64,000 bases of DNA from an uncultured Nitrospirales bacterium (GTDB taxonomy: Bacteria; Nitrospirota; Nitrospiria; Nitrospirales; UBA8639). The stretch lies in NCBI GenBank assembly GCA_958295805.1, contig OY282373.1:777001-841000 (forward strand). Direction: 5' to 3'. Positions 17,705 to 27,200 of this stretch are shown here, one piece after another; the stretch's first letter is position 1; the number at the start of each line of letters is the position of its first letter. The notes below the pieces were generated by a model. It worked only from the letters and a program-made list of their open reading frames with translations. It was not told the origin of the DNA and ran no database searches. The position numbers were made by a program, and so were the translations under genes.

Positions 17705-19387
17705 ATGTCCAAATCTCCGGCGTCTTCTTCAGATTTCATTCGAGCGATGGTGGCACGTGATCTGGAAACGCAAACGTGCGGGCGCGTCGTGCACACGCGG
17801 TTTCCGCCGGAACCCAATGGGTATCTCCACGTCGGCCACGCCAAGTCGATTTGTTTGAATTTCGGAATTGCTCAGGAGTTCTCCGGCGGGCTGTGCAATT
17901 TGCGGTTCGACGACACGAATCCCACCAAAGAAAACGTGGAATACGTCGAGTCCATTCAGGAGGACGTTCGGTGGCTGGGATTCGACTGGGAGGATCGGTG
18001 TTTTTTTGCGTCCGATTATTTTGAGCGGCTGTACGAATACGCGGTGTTCTTGATTAAGAAGGGAAAAGCCTACGTGGATAGTCTGAACGCGGACGACGTT
18101 CGGGCCTACAGAGGCACCTTGACGGAGCCTGGAAAGGAGAGCCCCTATCGGACGCGATCGGTGGAAGAGAATCTTCACTTGTTCGCCACTATGCGCGCGG
18201 GGGACTGTGAGGAAGGGGCTCACGTGCTTCGGGCCAAAATCGACATGGCGTCTCCCAACGTCAACATGCGCGACCCCACGCTCTACCGGATTCGTCGGGT
18301 TGCTCATCACCGAACGGGAACCGCGTGGAACATTTATCCGACGTATGATTTCGCTCATCCATTGTCGGATTCTCTTGAAGGGATTACACATTCCCTCTGC
18401 ACCTTGGAGTTTGAAGATCATCGGCCTTTGTATGATTGGGTGCTCACCGAGTGTGAAGTCGCCTGCCATTCGCAACAGATTGAATTTGCCCGCTTGAATC
18501 TGACGCATACGGTGATGAGTAAACGGAAGCTTTTGGCTCTGGTGGAAGAAGGGCACGTGTGGGGGTGGAATGATCCACGTCTTCCGACGCTCATGGGTTT
18601 GAGGAGACGCGGGTATCCGCCGGAAGCGATCCGACGGTTTTGCGAGCACGTCGGCGTGGCGAAGCGCGACAGCGTGGTCGAAATGAGGCTGTTGGAGCAC
18701 TTTGTCAGGGAAGACTTGAACGCCCGGGCGCAACGAGTCATGGCCGTGCTGCGGCCGCTTCGGGTGGTCATCACCAATTATCCCGAAGGGCAGGTTGAAG
18801 AACTCCAGGCGGTGAACAATCCTGAAGATCCGACGATGGGAACGCGCACGGTTCCGTTTTCACGGGTCCTCTACGTTGAGCAAGACGATTTCCGTGAAAA
18901 TCCGCACAAAAAATACTTTCGGCTCACGCCCGGTCAAGAAGTGCGTTTGCGCTATGCCTATATTGTTCGATGCGTGGCCGTGATCAAAGACGAGCACACG
19001 GGAGAGATCGTCGAACTGCACTGTACGTATGATCCGGAGACGAAAAGCGGGTCGGGATTATCGACCCGAAAGGTGAAGGGCACCATTCATTGGGTGTCCG
19101 CGGCCCACGCGGTCGAGGCGGACGTGCGGGTATTCGATCATCTGTTCTCCGTTCCGGATCCAGGCAATGACAAGGACGATTACCGGAATTTCCTGAATCC
19201 GAATTCGTTCATCGGGTTGAGCGGCTGCTACGTGGAGCCGGCGTTGCAAGGAGCCGTCATTGGCCGGCGGTTTCAATTTGAGCGGCAAGGATATTTTTGC
19301 GTCGATTCCGATTCCACCTCTCAACGCCTCGTGTTTAATCGCACCGTAGCCCTACGAGACTCCTGGTCAAAAATAGAAAAGAGGTAG
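17705..19387 (+). CDS. glnS: Glutaminyl-tRNA synthetase
   Basis: A 560-residue class Ic synthetase: [17 protein letters not shown] carries the HIGH motif, [16 protein letters not shown] and [20 protein letters not shown] are GlnRS/GluRS-family blocks, and VMSKRKL is the KMSKS loop. The C-terminal half has the two beta-barrel anticodon-binding domains rather than the helical one of bacterial GluRS. It aminoacylates tRNA-Gln directly, so the tRNA-dependent amidation route is not needed for Gln. The ATG at 17705 gives the expected N-terminus and length. Confidence 0.95.
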   Translation: MSKSPASSSDFIRAMVARDLETQTCGRVVHTRFPPEPNGYLHVGHAKSICLNFGIAQEFSGGLCNLRFDDTNPTKENVEYVESIQEDVRWLGFDWEDRCFFASDYFERLYEYAVFLIKKGKAYVDSLNADDVRAYRGTLTEPGKESPYRTRSVEENLHLFATMRAGDCEEGAHVLRAKIDMASPNVNMRDPTLYRIRRVAHHRTGTAWNIYPTYDFAHPLSDSLEGITHSLCTLEFEDHRPLYDWVLTECEVACHSQQIEFARLNLTHTVMSKRKLLALVEEGHVWGWNDPRLPTLMGLRRRGYPPEAIRRFCEHVGVAKRDSVVEMRLLEHFVREDLNARAQRVMAVLRPLRVVITNYPEGQVEELQAVNNPEDPTMGTRTVPFSRVLYVEQDDFRENPHKKYFRLTPGQEVRLRYAYIVRCVAVIKDEHTGEIVELHCTYDPETKSGSGLSTRKVKGTIHWVSAAHAVEADVRVFDHLFSVPDPGNDKDDYRNFLNPNSFIGLSGCYVEPALQGAVIGRRFQFERQGYFCVDSDSTSQRLVFNRTVALRDSWSKIEKR

Positions 19388-19416
19388 TCTCCCAACGAAG
19401 AAACCAGAAATCCATC

Positions 19417-20886
19417 ATGTCAGAAAGGATATTACCGCCCATGACCACCCCCCATCTCCTCAGCCAACGGATCAAGAATTTCGCAGTGCCGCTGGTCGTC
19501 GATATCGATGGTTCGCTGGTCAGCGGGGATCTGTTGATTGAGGGCATGTTCCGACTATGTGCCGCTTCTCCGTTCAGCCTGTTCGCTCTGCCGTTCTGGT
19601 TGATGAAGGGTCGTGCTGCGCTGAAACGCAGAATCGCTCGGGCGGTTCCGCTGCCGCCGGCGACGCTGGTACTGAATCCCGCGGTGCTCAACGAAATTGC
19701 CGCGGCTCAGGCCGCGGGGCGCGAGGTCTGGCTGGCCTCTGCCTCCGATGAACTCGTCGTCGCTCCGCTTGCCGAGAGCGTGGGTGCCGTGGGTTATCTC
19801 GCTTCTGATGGACGCACCAATCTGGTGGGGCAGACCAAGGCCGCGGCACTGGTCGAACGATTCGGCGAGGGTGGATTTGATTACGTCGGCAACGAGCGGC
19901 GCGATCTGGTCGTCTGGAAACATGCGCGAGGCATTATCGGGGTCGGCCTCTCCGCGGGTCTCGCACGGAACGTTCGAGCCCTGGACGATAAGGTCCGGTT
20001 CATTTCAGGATTCGGTGGTCGTCCGCTGGACTATCTTTGGGCCTTGCGCCCTCACCAGTGGGTCAAAAACGTGCTCGTGTTCGTACCCCTCATCGCCGCG
20101 CACGAGACGGAGCCGGGACTCTACGTGGTGGCCACCGGGATGTTCGTCGCCTTCTCGGCTTGTGCGTCAGGCACGTATCTGTTCAACGATCTGATCGATC
20201 TTCCCCATGACCGCGGGCATGAGAGCAAACGCCATCGTCCGTTAGCGGCAGGAACGGTGCCGATGCCTTCAGCGATCGGCATCGGCGCGGCGTTGATGGT
20301 GGTCGGACTTGCCCTGGCCTTCCGACTGTCTGCCGAGGCAGGGCTTTACGTCCTTCTCTATCTGGTCTTGACCATTGCCTACTCGTTGTCGCTCAAGCGA
20401 AAGACCTTCATTGACGTGATCACGTTGGCCACGTTCTATGCGGTACGCGTTCTCGTCGGTGCGGTGGCGGTTGCCGTTACGCTGTCGTCCTGGCTCATGG
20501 CTTTTGGCCTGTTCGTGTTTCTTGCCCTGGCCATAGTCAAGCGCCAAAGTGAGTTGTGTGGGCTGCGTTCGTCCGACTGTTCCGGGATCAGCGGACGCAA
20601 TTATTCCGTTGAGGATCTTTCCACGCTGACGGCTCTCGGTGCGGCGAGTGGTGTCGCCTCGGTCGTCGTCCTCACTCTTTACATCCAAAGCCCGAAAGTG
20701 ATGGCTCTCTATGCCCGACCGGAATTCCTGTGGCTGGTCTGTCCGCTGCTGCTCTACTGGTTGGGGCGCGTGACGTTGCTCGCCAATCGGGGAGCGGTCG
20801 ATGACCCGCTGGCCTTCGCGATGCGGGACCGGATGAGTTGGCTGACCGGCCTCGGTATGTTCGCCACGTTCGTGGTTGCGCTATGA
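19417..20886 (+). CDS. HAD-UbiA fusion: polyprenyl-phosphate phosphoribosyltransferase-like
   Basis: A 489-residue fusion. Residues 25-200 are a HAD-type domain (LVVDIDGSLVSGD with the DxD nucleophile). Residues about 205-489 are a UbiA prenyltransferase with eight or nine membrane helices and the Asp-rich motif YLFNDLIDLPHDRGHESK, plus a second YSLSLKRKTFIDV. Enzymes of this build transfer phosphoribose from PRPP to decaprenyl phosphate; the fused HAD domain could remove the 5-phosphate. It heads a four-gene cluster with DprE1- and DprE2-like genes, which fits decaprenylphosphoryl-D-arabinose synthesis. The start is ambiguous: ATG 19417 or ATG 19441 (AAAGGA 13 nt upstream). Base composition is more G+C-rich than in glnS. 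Confidence 0.85.
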   Translation: MSERILPPMTTPHLLSQRIKNFAVPLVVDIDGSLVSGDLLIEGMFRLCAASPFSLFALPFWLMKGRAALKRRIARAVPLPPATLVLNPAVLNEIAAAQAAGREVWLASASDELVVAPLAESVGAVGYLASDGRTNLVGQTKAAALVERFGEGGFDYVGNERRDLVVWKHARGIIGVGLSAGLARNVRALDDKVRFISGFGGRPLDYLWALRPHQWVKNVLVFVPLIAAHETEPGLYVVATGMFVAFSACASGTYLFNDLIDLPHDRGHESKRHRPLAAGTVPMPSAIGIGAALMVVGLALAFRLSAEAGLYVLLYLVLTIAYSLSLKRKTFIDVITLATFYAVRVLVGAVAVAVTLSSWLMAFGLFVFLALAIVKRQSELCGLRSSDCSGISGRNYSVEDLSTLTALGAASGVASVVVLTLYIQSPKVMALYARPEFLWLVCPLLLYWLGRVTLLANRGAVDDPLAFAMRDRMSWLTGLGMFATFVVAL

Positions 20887-21034
20887 TGGATGGACGGGGT
20901 CGGCACCGGTCAACTTGCGTGAGACTGCCGTTGCCGCGCGGGCCGCGTTATGCATGCGCCGTGCCCGGACTCGCCGCCGTGTCCATGGTGAGGCGTCGTC
21001 TCGATTGGTGTGTCGCCGTGTGGAGACCGGCGGC

Positions 21035-22363
21035 ATGAAGCTCTCCGGATGGGGCCGGTATCCGGTCCTCGATTGCAGGATGGAGCGTCTTCGTGACCAT
21101 AACCTCCACGGCATGCTCGATCGCCGCCACACCTTGATCGCCCGCGGCAATGGACGGTCCTACGGCGACGCGGCGCTCAATCCTGACCTGACGCTCTCGA
21201 TGCTGGCGATGGATCGGATGCAGGCGTTCGACGCCGAGACCGGCCGGCTGACCTGCGAGGCCGGCGTGCTGCTCGCGGACGTCCTGGACACGTTCGTGCC
21301 GCGGGGCTGGTTCCCGCCGGTGGTGCCGGGCACGAAGTTCGTCACCGTCGGCGGCATGATTGCCGCGGATGTGCATGGCAAGAACCATCACCGGGACGGC
21401 TCCTTCGGCGCGCACGTCGAATCGCTGACGCTGGTGACCGCTGACGGCAAGGTCCGGGAGTGCAGCCGCTCAGAGCACGTGGACCTGTTTCGCGCCACCA
21501 TCGGCGGCATGGGCCTGACCGGGGTCATTCTGTCCGCCAACTTCCGGCTCAAACCGATCGAAACCGCCTTCGTGATGGCGGAGACCGTACCCACGCGCGA
21601 CCTCGACGAAACAATGGCATTGTTCGAGGCATCACGCGACTGGCCCTACAGCGTGGCCTGGATCGACTGCCTGGCGCGGGGCGCGAGACTGGGCCGCTCG
21701 CTGGTCTCTCGCGGAACGTTCATGGCGTGCGGCTCTCTGCCGTCGCGGCTGGTGCGCGAGCCTTTGTGCCCGGCGCCCGTGGGCCGGCTGATGGTCCCGT
21801 TCGATGCACCATCCGTGCTGCTCAACCGTGCTTCGATTGGCCTCTACAATGCCCTCTACTACCGTCGCGGGCAGGTGCGCGGCGGCGCGCGCCCGATCCA
21901 CTTTAACCCGTTCTTCTTTCCCCTTGACAGGATCGAGGCGTGGAACCGCCTCTATGGCCGCAGAGGGTTCGTCCAGTACCAGTGCGTGCTGCCCAGGGCG
22001 AAAAGCCCGGCCGGCATCGCCGCGCTTCTGGAGCGCGTTGCCGCAACGGGACAGGGCTCGTTCCTCGCGGTGCTCAAATTGCTCGGCCCCGCGGGAGAAG
22101 GCATGATGTCGTTCCCCATGGAAGGCTACACGCTGGCACTGGATTTTCCGATGCGCAACGGCACGTTGGCGCTGCTTGATGCGCTTGACGAAATCACCCA
22201 CCGGCACGGCGGGCGCGTCTATCTCGCCAAGGACGCCTGCTGCACGCCGGAACGGATGCGCGAAGGCTATCCCCGGCTGGGGGCCTTCGAGGCGGTCCGC
22301 GCCGAGGCGGCCGGGGCGCCGCCCATGTTCGCCTCCGAACTGTCGCGGAGGCTCACGTTGTGA
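21035..22363 (+). CDS. dprE1: FAD-dependent decaprenylphosphoryl-ribose 2-oxidase-like protein
   Basis: A 442-residue FAD_binding_4 oxidase: TLIARGNGRSYGDAALN holds the FAD-binding Gly-Arg-Ser-Tyr-Gly-Asp, VPGTKFVTVGGMIAADVHGK is the second flavin segment, and the C-terminal ALO-like cap follows. DprE1 oxidises decaprenylphosphoryl-ribose at C2; DprE2 then reduces it, giving the arabinose epimer. Start ATG 21035 (MKLSGWGRYPVLD) has GGAG 9 nt upstream. An open frame continues upstream to 20876, but it is Arg-rich and unlike the family. This leaves about 148 bp after the UbiA stop with no clear gene. It overlaps the next gene by 4 bp. Confidence 0.86.
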   Translation: MKLSGWGRYPVLDCRMERLRDHNLHGMLDRRHTLIARGNGRSYGDAALNPDLTLSMLAMDRMQAFDAETGRLTCEAGVLLADVLDTFVPRGWFPPVVPGTKFVTVGGMIAADVHGKNHHRDGSFGAHVESLTLVTADGKVRECSRSEHVDLFRATIGGMGLTGVILSANFRLKPIETAFVMAETVPTRDLDETMALFEASRDWPYSVAWIDCLARGARLGRSLVSRGTFMACGSLPSRLVREPLCPAPVGRLMVPFDAPSVLLNRASIGLYNALYYRRGQVRGGARPIHFNPFFFPLDRIEAWNRLYGRRGFVQYQCVLPRAKSPAGIAALLERVAATGQGSFLAVLKLLGPAGEGMMSFPMEGYTLALDFPMRNGTLALLDALDEITHRHGGRVYLAKDACCTPERMREGYPRLGAFEAVRAEAAGAPPMFASELSRRLTL

Positions 22364-24822
22364 AGGACATGAACAAGAAGCTGACCACGCCGAACCTCGC
22401 CGCACCGATGGGTCGCTGGCGTGCTCTCGCCGCCCGGTGTCAGGGTATGGCGTGGGGGGTGGTAACTCTGTCCTCCCGGCTGCGCAACGCGCTGTTCGTC
22501 CTGTTCATCGCGGGCATCCTGGCCTACGGGGCCGGGTTCGCCTGGTACATGCTCGACCGCTTCGACCTCGTCAACCTGATCTCCAACACGCACGATGACG
22601 CCTTCTACTACTTCCAGATAGCCTACAACCTGGCCGAGGGAAAGTTCTCGACCTTCGACGGCGGCATCACGCAAACCAACGGCTACCATCCCCTCTGGCT
22701 GTTTCTGATCACGCCGTTCTACTGGGTATTCGACAAGGAAGCCGCGCTGTTCGCCATCAAGGCGTTCGAGATCATGCTCGTCGCCGGCGGCGTGGCCCTC
22801 GTCACCGCGGCTGCCCGGCTGGCGCGTATGCCGTGGTATCTGATGTTCGCCGCGCTGCCGATGCTCTACTACATCCCCTTCATGACTAAAGGGCTGGAAG
22901 CGGCGGCGGCGCTGTTCATGCTGGGCCTGTTCATGCTGGCTGCCTGCCTCTTTGCGCGAAGCCCGGCGCGGTGGAAGTGGCCGCTGGCCGCGGTCGCCTT
23001 TGCCCTGCCTTGGGTGCGCCTGGAGTACATCGCCATATCGCTGGCGGCGACTGCGGCGCTGTGCCTCGTCGAGTGGTCGTGGCGGGAATCACCCTCACCC
23101 CAACCCTCTCCCGTTGAGGGAGAGGGGGAGGGCGTCGGCACCCCGGAGGCGAGAGGGGGCCGGTTCCTTCTCTCCTTGTTGGAGAAGGCCAGGATGAGGG
23201 GGGCGGCCTACCCCCTCTCCGCCCTGAACGCCGTGGTTCCGCTGCTGTGTGCGATCGCAGGCCTCCTGGTGTACTTCGCCTACAACTGGCTCGTGTTCGG
23301 CGGCATCGTGCCGGTGAGTGGCGCGACCAAGCAGGCACGGTCGCAAGCCCGGTGGGAGCACGAAGGCGGGTACAGCTTCGTTCAGAACTTCCGGGACATC
23401 TTGCAGATTCCCGTCTTCGACTATGAACTGCTGGTTGCGCTGGAGATTTGCGCCTACCTGCTGTTGGTCTGGTGGTTCTCCCGTCGCTCCCGGAGTCGGC
23501 AGGACTGGCTGCTGTTGGCCTTTCTGGTGGGCGTGTTCAGTTTGGCGGTCGGCCATCTGGCCAAGTTCGCGCAGACTGTTCTCACGATTCACCCTTCCTT
23601 GGGGCCTTGGTCTTGGTATTTTGTCCCGGCGTACCTGATGATGGCGCTGATTGTTCCCGTACGATGTTACGTCGCCATTTACTTCATTCGCCGGTTCATC
23701 GGGCCGAAGTCGCAGCACGCGACCAACATCCTGAGTTTGGGTATCGTCCTTACGGGCGCGGCCTTCCTGTTTATCAAGGCCGATTTCACCGAGCCATTTC
23801 AGCGTGTTGAAGCGATTAGTGTCTCAACCAGAACTGACGACAAATGGATTAAAGCCGTTTCTTACAACGAATGGACGGAAGCTGTTTATGGGGGTACGCA
23901 GCTTATGAATCGCGTGCTTCCCGAGGACAGCGTGGTCGGGGCGTGGGACGCCGGCGTCATAGGGTACTTCTCGCGCTTTCCGGTGGTGAACCTGGATGGC
24001 CTAGTCAACTCCTACGACTATTTTTACACGAGAAGCATGGATAGAGAGACCCAATATCAAGAATTTGGGATAACTCATTTCGCCCAACCTAGGCACTTTG
24101 AAGGTTCACCACTAGATATCCTCAATAGATGGGAACTCCAACTATGGCCCATCGGTCTGCCGGCGGATGAAAATGCCGTCGCCAGGACTTGGGAGAGGAT
24201 TGAACCCCACTTCGACCATCAGTCGGATGGCGTCGGGCTGATCGTGGACGGCCGGCTGGCGCTGGCGTTCGTCAGGAATTGCGCGCCGAACGAGTTGGCA
24301 GTGTTGTCCTGGGTTGGCCTAGGAGAGGAAACGGTCGCCACAGGCTGGCCGCAAACTGGGCCGTGCGTGGCCGCGTTCGTGCTGCCCCGCAATGCATGCC
24401 CACCGGTCAGTGTGGAAACAACGGATGCCCCTCTGGGCGATCGTCTGGCAAGACTGCTCGGAGACAGCCCGCCGGCAATCCGCTCCGATTGGGATGTGTA
24501 TCTCATCGAGAACAGCCTCATCTATGTAAAAAAGGACCCATGCAGCCCGCAGGACGCTGAACCAACATTCTTCCTCCACCTGGACCCGGTTGACATGAAC
24601 GACCTCCCCAGCCACCGCAAGCAGTACGGCTTCGACAACCTGGACTTCGCTTTCGGGAATCACCGTATCCCCATCAAGGGAGAAGTCTGCGCAGCGGTAC
24701 GGGCACTGCCCGATTACGCCATCGCCGCGATCCGCACTGGCCAGTTCACCGGCGAGGGACAAATCTGGAAGGGCAGCTTCGATGTTGTCGAGTCGGCAGA
24801 TGACGGGAAGGCCGTACCGTGA
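22360..24822 (+). CDS. Large polytopic glycosyltransferase-like membrane protein
   Basis: An 820-residue protein with about ten hydrophobic helices in residues 40-480 and a soluble C-terminal third. An early periplasmic loop has THDDAFYYFQIAYNLAEG, a DD motif of GT-C transferases, which use polyprenyl-phosphate sugars. It overlaps dprE1 (GTGA at 22360) and the dprE2-like gene (24819), so it is probably the transferase that uses the decaprenylphosphoryl-pentose made by its neighbours. Substrate and acceptor are inference. Residues about 244-282 are encoded by a dispersed family C repeat (SPSPQPSPVEGEGEGVG and following), placed in frame between helices. GGAGG lies 8 nt before the GTG start. 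Confidence 0.78.
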   Translation: MKDMNKKLTTPNLAAPMGRWRALAARCQGMAWGVVTLSSRLRNALFVLFIAGILAYGAGFAWYMLDRFDLVNLISNTHDDAFYYFQIAYNLAEGKFSTFDGGITQTNGYHPLWLFLITPFYWVFDKEAALFAIKAFEIMLVAGGVALVTAAARLARMPWYLMFAALPMLYYIPFMTKGLEAAAALFMLGLFMLAACLFARSPARWKWPLAAVAFALPWVRLEYIAISLAATAALCLVEWSWRESPSPQPSPVEGEGEGVGTPEARGGRFLLSLLEKARMRGAAYPLSALNAVVPLLCAIAGLLVYFAYNWLVFGGIVPVSGATKQARSQARWEHEGGYSFVQNFRDILQIPVFDYELLVALEICAYLLLVWWFSRRSRSRQDWLLLAFLVGVFSLAVGHLAKFAQTVLTIHPSLGPWSWYFVPAYLMMALIVPVRCYVAIYFIRRFIGPKSQHATNILSLGIVLTGAAFLFIKADFTEPFQRVEAISVSTRTDDKWIKAVSYNEWTEAVYGGTQLMNRVLPEDSVVGAWDAGVIGYFSRFPVVNLDGLVNSYDYFYTRSMDRETQYQEFGITHFAQPRHFEGSPLDILNRWELQLWPIGLPADENAVARTWERIEPHFDHQSDGVGLIVDGRLALAFVRNCAPNELAVLSWVGLGEETVATGWPQTGPCVAAFVLPRNACPPVSVETTDAPLGDRLARLLGDSPPAIRSDWDVYLIENSLIYVKKDPCSPQDAEPTFFLHLDPVDMNDLPSHRKQYGFDNLDFAFGNHRIPIKGEVCAAVRALPDYAIAAIRTGQFTGEGQIWKGSFDVVESADDGKAVP
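23090..23205. repeat. Family C palindromic repeat, double copy, inside a CDS
   Basis: TCACCCTCACCCCAACCCTC is followed by CCCGTTGAGGGAGAGGGGGA, then a diverged second hairpin CTTCTCTCCTTGTTGGAGAAG with GGATGAGGGGGG. The same arms occur at 37157-37306. It is translated in frame within the membrane glycosyltransferase. Confidence 0.75.
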
Positions 24823-25565
24823 ACGGCGGGGTCGAAACAGCACTGGTGATCGGCGCCATGTCGGACATCGGTCGCGCCGTCGCACACGCGTTGGCGGAGG
24901 ACGGCTATGCGTTGCAGCTCGCGGCCCGCGACCCGGCGCGGCTGGAGAGAGAGACGCGGGACATCCGTGTACGCACAGGGGGCGCCGTGACCGTGCATCG
25001 GTGCGACGTGCTTGATGAAGATGGTGGCGTCTCGTTGCTTGACACGCTCGATCCACTGCCCGACGTGGCGGTGTGCGTCGTCGGGCTGCTCGGTGACCAG
25101 GCGGAAAGTCAGCAGAACCCCGACGCGGCGGAGCGGGTCATACGAACCAACTACATTGGCCCTGCATTACTGATGGGTTCGCTCGCCGAGCGGTTCGAGC
25201 AGCGCGGCAGCGGGGTTCTGGTGGGTATCAGTTCGGTGGCGGGCGATCGCGGGCGCGCCGCGAACTACGTCTACGGCTCCGCCAAGGCCGGGTTCACCGC
25301 GTTCCTGTCCGGGCTGCGCAACCGGCTGGCTACATCTGGCGTCCACGTCGTGACGGTCAAACCGGGGTTCGTGCGCACGCGCATGACCGACGGGATGGAC
25401 CTGCCGTCGTGGCTGACTGCTGAGCCGGAGGAGGTTGCCGCCGCGGTCGTCAAGGCGATTCGCCGACGCCGTGACGTCATCTACGTGCGCGGCATCTGGC
25501 GCCTGATTATGCTGATCATTCGCGCCGTTCCCGAACGGATGTTCAAATGGATCAAATGGGCGTAG
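24819..25565 (+). CDS. dprE2: SDR-family decaprenylphosphoryl-2-keto-pentose reductase-like
   Basis: A 248-residue short-chain dehydrogenase: N-terminal nucleotide loop VIGAMSDIGRAVA (a TGxxxGxG variant), strand ISSVAGDRG with the catalytic Ser, active-site YGSAKAG with Tyr and Lys, then VKPGFVRTRMTDGM. This resembles DprE2, which reduces the 2-keto intermediate made by DprE1 to decaprenylphosphoryl-arabinose with NADH. The GTG start overlaps the stop of the glycosyltransferase gene, indicating coupled translation. The TAG stop is the TAG of the first palindromic repeat at 25562. Confidence 0.84.
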   Translation: MNGGVETALVIGAMSDIGRAVAHALAEDGYALQLAARDPARLERETRDIRVRTGGAVTVHRCDVLDEDGGVSLLDTLDPLPDVAVCVVGLLGDQAESQQNPDAAERVIRTNYIGPALLMGSLAERFEQRGSGVLVGISSVAGDRGRAANYVYGSAKAGFTAFLSGLRNRLATSGVHVVTVKPGFVRTRMTDGMDLPSWLTAEPEEVAAAVVKAIRRRRDVIYVRGIWRLIMLIIRAVPERMFKWIKWA

Positions 25566-25825
25566 CGGCCCCATCTTATGGGGCCTTCCGTCACGGTGGC
25601 GGATGGCGGCATGAGATGCCGCCGCTACGGTTTATGAGCGATGCAAGCGGCTGTTGGGTGTAGTGGCCCCATCTTATGGGGCCTTCCGTCATTGGGGAAG
25701 ATGGCGGCATGAGAGGCCGCCGCTACGGTTTGTGGGCAATGCAAGCGGCTCTTGGGGTGTAGTGGCCCCATCTTATGGGGCCTTTCGTCATTGGGGAAGA
25801 TGGCGGCATGAGAGGCCGCCGCTAC
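25562..25825. repeat. Three tandem copies of family A palindromic repeat
   Basis: Copies at 25562-25628, 25660-25726 and 25759-25825 each run from GTAGCGGCCCCATCTTATGG (or GTAGTGGC) to ATGCCGCCGCTAC, at a 98-99-bp period. Spacers of about 32 bp hold GAGCGATGCAAGCGGCT-like sequence. Each copy has two hairpins and complementary outer ends. The array fills the space between convergent dprE2 and metF and supplies the stop codon of dprE2; metF's stop lies in the final spacer unit. Confidence 0.9.
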
Positions 25826-25828
25826 GGT

Positions 25829-26764
25829 TTATGAGCGGTGCAAGCGGCTTTTGGTAGGGGGGCGTTCCGCGTTCTGGCATTGGGCCAGGGTGTCGAATCG
25901 TTCGATGCCTAGGGCGTCATAGATTTGTAAAGAGGCTTTGGATTTGTTCAAGGTGTAGAGATGCACGCCCGGGACGTTGTGCTCTAATAAGTCTAACACT
26001 TGTTCCGTTGCCCAATTGATTCCAATTCGTTCCGCTTGAGCGTCATCCGTGGCGTTCGTGAATGCCCGCAGCAGCTTTCCGGGAAAGCGCGCGCCTAACG
26101 CGAGTTCTCCCATCTTTTGCATTCCCTTGCGCGAGGTCATGGGCATGATTCCCGCGACGATGGGAATACGCACCCCGGCCAGTTCGCACCGCTCACAAAA
26201 ATCATAAAAATCGCGATTATCGAAAAAGAGTTGCGTGCAGATGTAATCGGCGCCGGCGTCCACTTTGGCTTTGAGATGATCGATTTCCTTGAGACGGTTG
26301 GGCGTATCAGGATGTCCCTCGGGAAAACCGGCAACCCCAATCCCCATGTGGGGAAAATGTTTCTTGATAAACGTGACCAATTCCAAGGCATAGCGAAAGC
26401 CGGGTTCGGATCGATTTGCGGGTTCCTGTTTGGGAGAGTCTCCGCGCAGGGCCATGATGTTGTGAATGCCGTGTTCATCGTATCGTTGCAGAATCTGGAA
26501 AACCTCCTCCCGGGTTGATCCCGTGCAGGTGAGGTGCGAGACGATCAACAAATTGGTTTCTTCGCGCAATTTGACGACCAGGTCATGCGTGCGTTCACGC
26601 GTGGACCCTCCGGCGCCATAGGTGACGCTGACGTAGGTTGGCTTCAGTGGGACCAACTGTTGGATGGTCTGAAAGAGCTCCTGAGAGGCCGCCTCGGTTT
26701 TAGGCGGAAAGAACTCAAAGCTGATCGCAGGCTGGTTCTGGTGAAATACTTCTGATATACGCAT
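25829..26764 (-). CDS. metF: 5,10-methylenetetrahydrofolate reductase
   Basis: A 311-residue TIM-barrel flavoprotein: ISFEFFPPKTEAAS at the N-terminus carries the catalytic Glu, then VTYGAGGSTRERT, HLTCTGSTREEV, ALRGDSPKQE, ADYICTQLFFDN and VPIVAGIMPMTS-like IPIVAGIMPM. It reduces methylene-THF to methyl-THF for methionine synthesis, which links to metK and ahcY further right. MRISEVFHQ at 26764 is chosen; an extra 16 codons upstream start at 26812 but lack support. Convergent with the dprE2-like gene. Confidence 0.95.
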   Translation of the reverse strand: MRISEVFHQNQPAISFEFFPPKTEAASQELFQTIQQLVPLKPTYVSVTYGAGGSTRERTHDLVVKLREETNLLIVSHLTCTGSTREEVFQILQRYDEHGIHNIMALRGDSPKQEPANRSEPGFRYALELVTFIKKHFPHMGIGVAGFPEGHPDTPNRLKEIDHLKAKVDAGADYICTQLFFDNRDFYDFCERCELAGVRIPIVAGIMPMTSRKGMQKMGELALGARFPGKLLRAFTNATDDAQAERIGINWATEQVLDLLEHNVPGVHLYTLNKSKASLQIYDALGIERFDTLAQCQNAERPPTKSRLHRS

Positions 26765-27200
26765 GAAGCCCTTATCTTGAAATGACGCGGTTTTTCTTAC
26801 CGCTTTCCTCACGCGGCTCTTCCCTTCTACGACGTAAGCGTATGGGTGACGTTGGTGAGGCCGGTTATGTATAAGGTTTCAACCATACGGGTTTTTACTG
26901 GAATAATGCAATATTGGTACGAAGAGACGTTCCCATGGTAAAGTGAGCCGATGCTTCGGAAGGGAATAAGTTGACGGCCTCTCTTTCATTCGCGGTTTTC
27001 TTGCCGTCCCCGCAGATTGTCGTGGGTATTTGTGTGGTCCAACTCTGGTGTCATTCCCGAAGTTTTTGTCGGGAATCCAGGCAGATGAAAAGAGGGAAGA
27101 ATGGATTCCCGCTAACTGCCGGCGGGAATGACAGAGGGGAAAGGGCGGGTGAGACGTGGAGTCTTGCGTCGGCTGCCGTGTTTTCATCCATCGGGCGAAT
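26765..27200. other. Intergenic region with a dispersed repeat
   Basis: No gene is supported here. At about 27050-27132 lies a two-arm element, GTCATTCCCGAAG...GTCGGGAATCC and then GGATTCCCGCTAACTGCCGG...GGGAATGACAG, of the same family as 10212 and 37049. The remainder is a plausible promoter region for metF on one side and the macro-domain gene on the other. Confidence 0.5.

Noticed and set aside
20876-21034. A 53-residue N-terminal extension of the DprE1-like protein
   Set aside because: Arg-rich, not like the family; GGAG and ATG at 21022-21037 give the normal N-terminus.
25562-25825. Three repeats at about 98-bp intervals as a CRISPR-like array
   Set aside because: The intervening segments are themselves near-identical and the repeats are compound palindromes found singly elsewhere.
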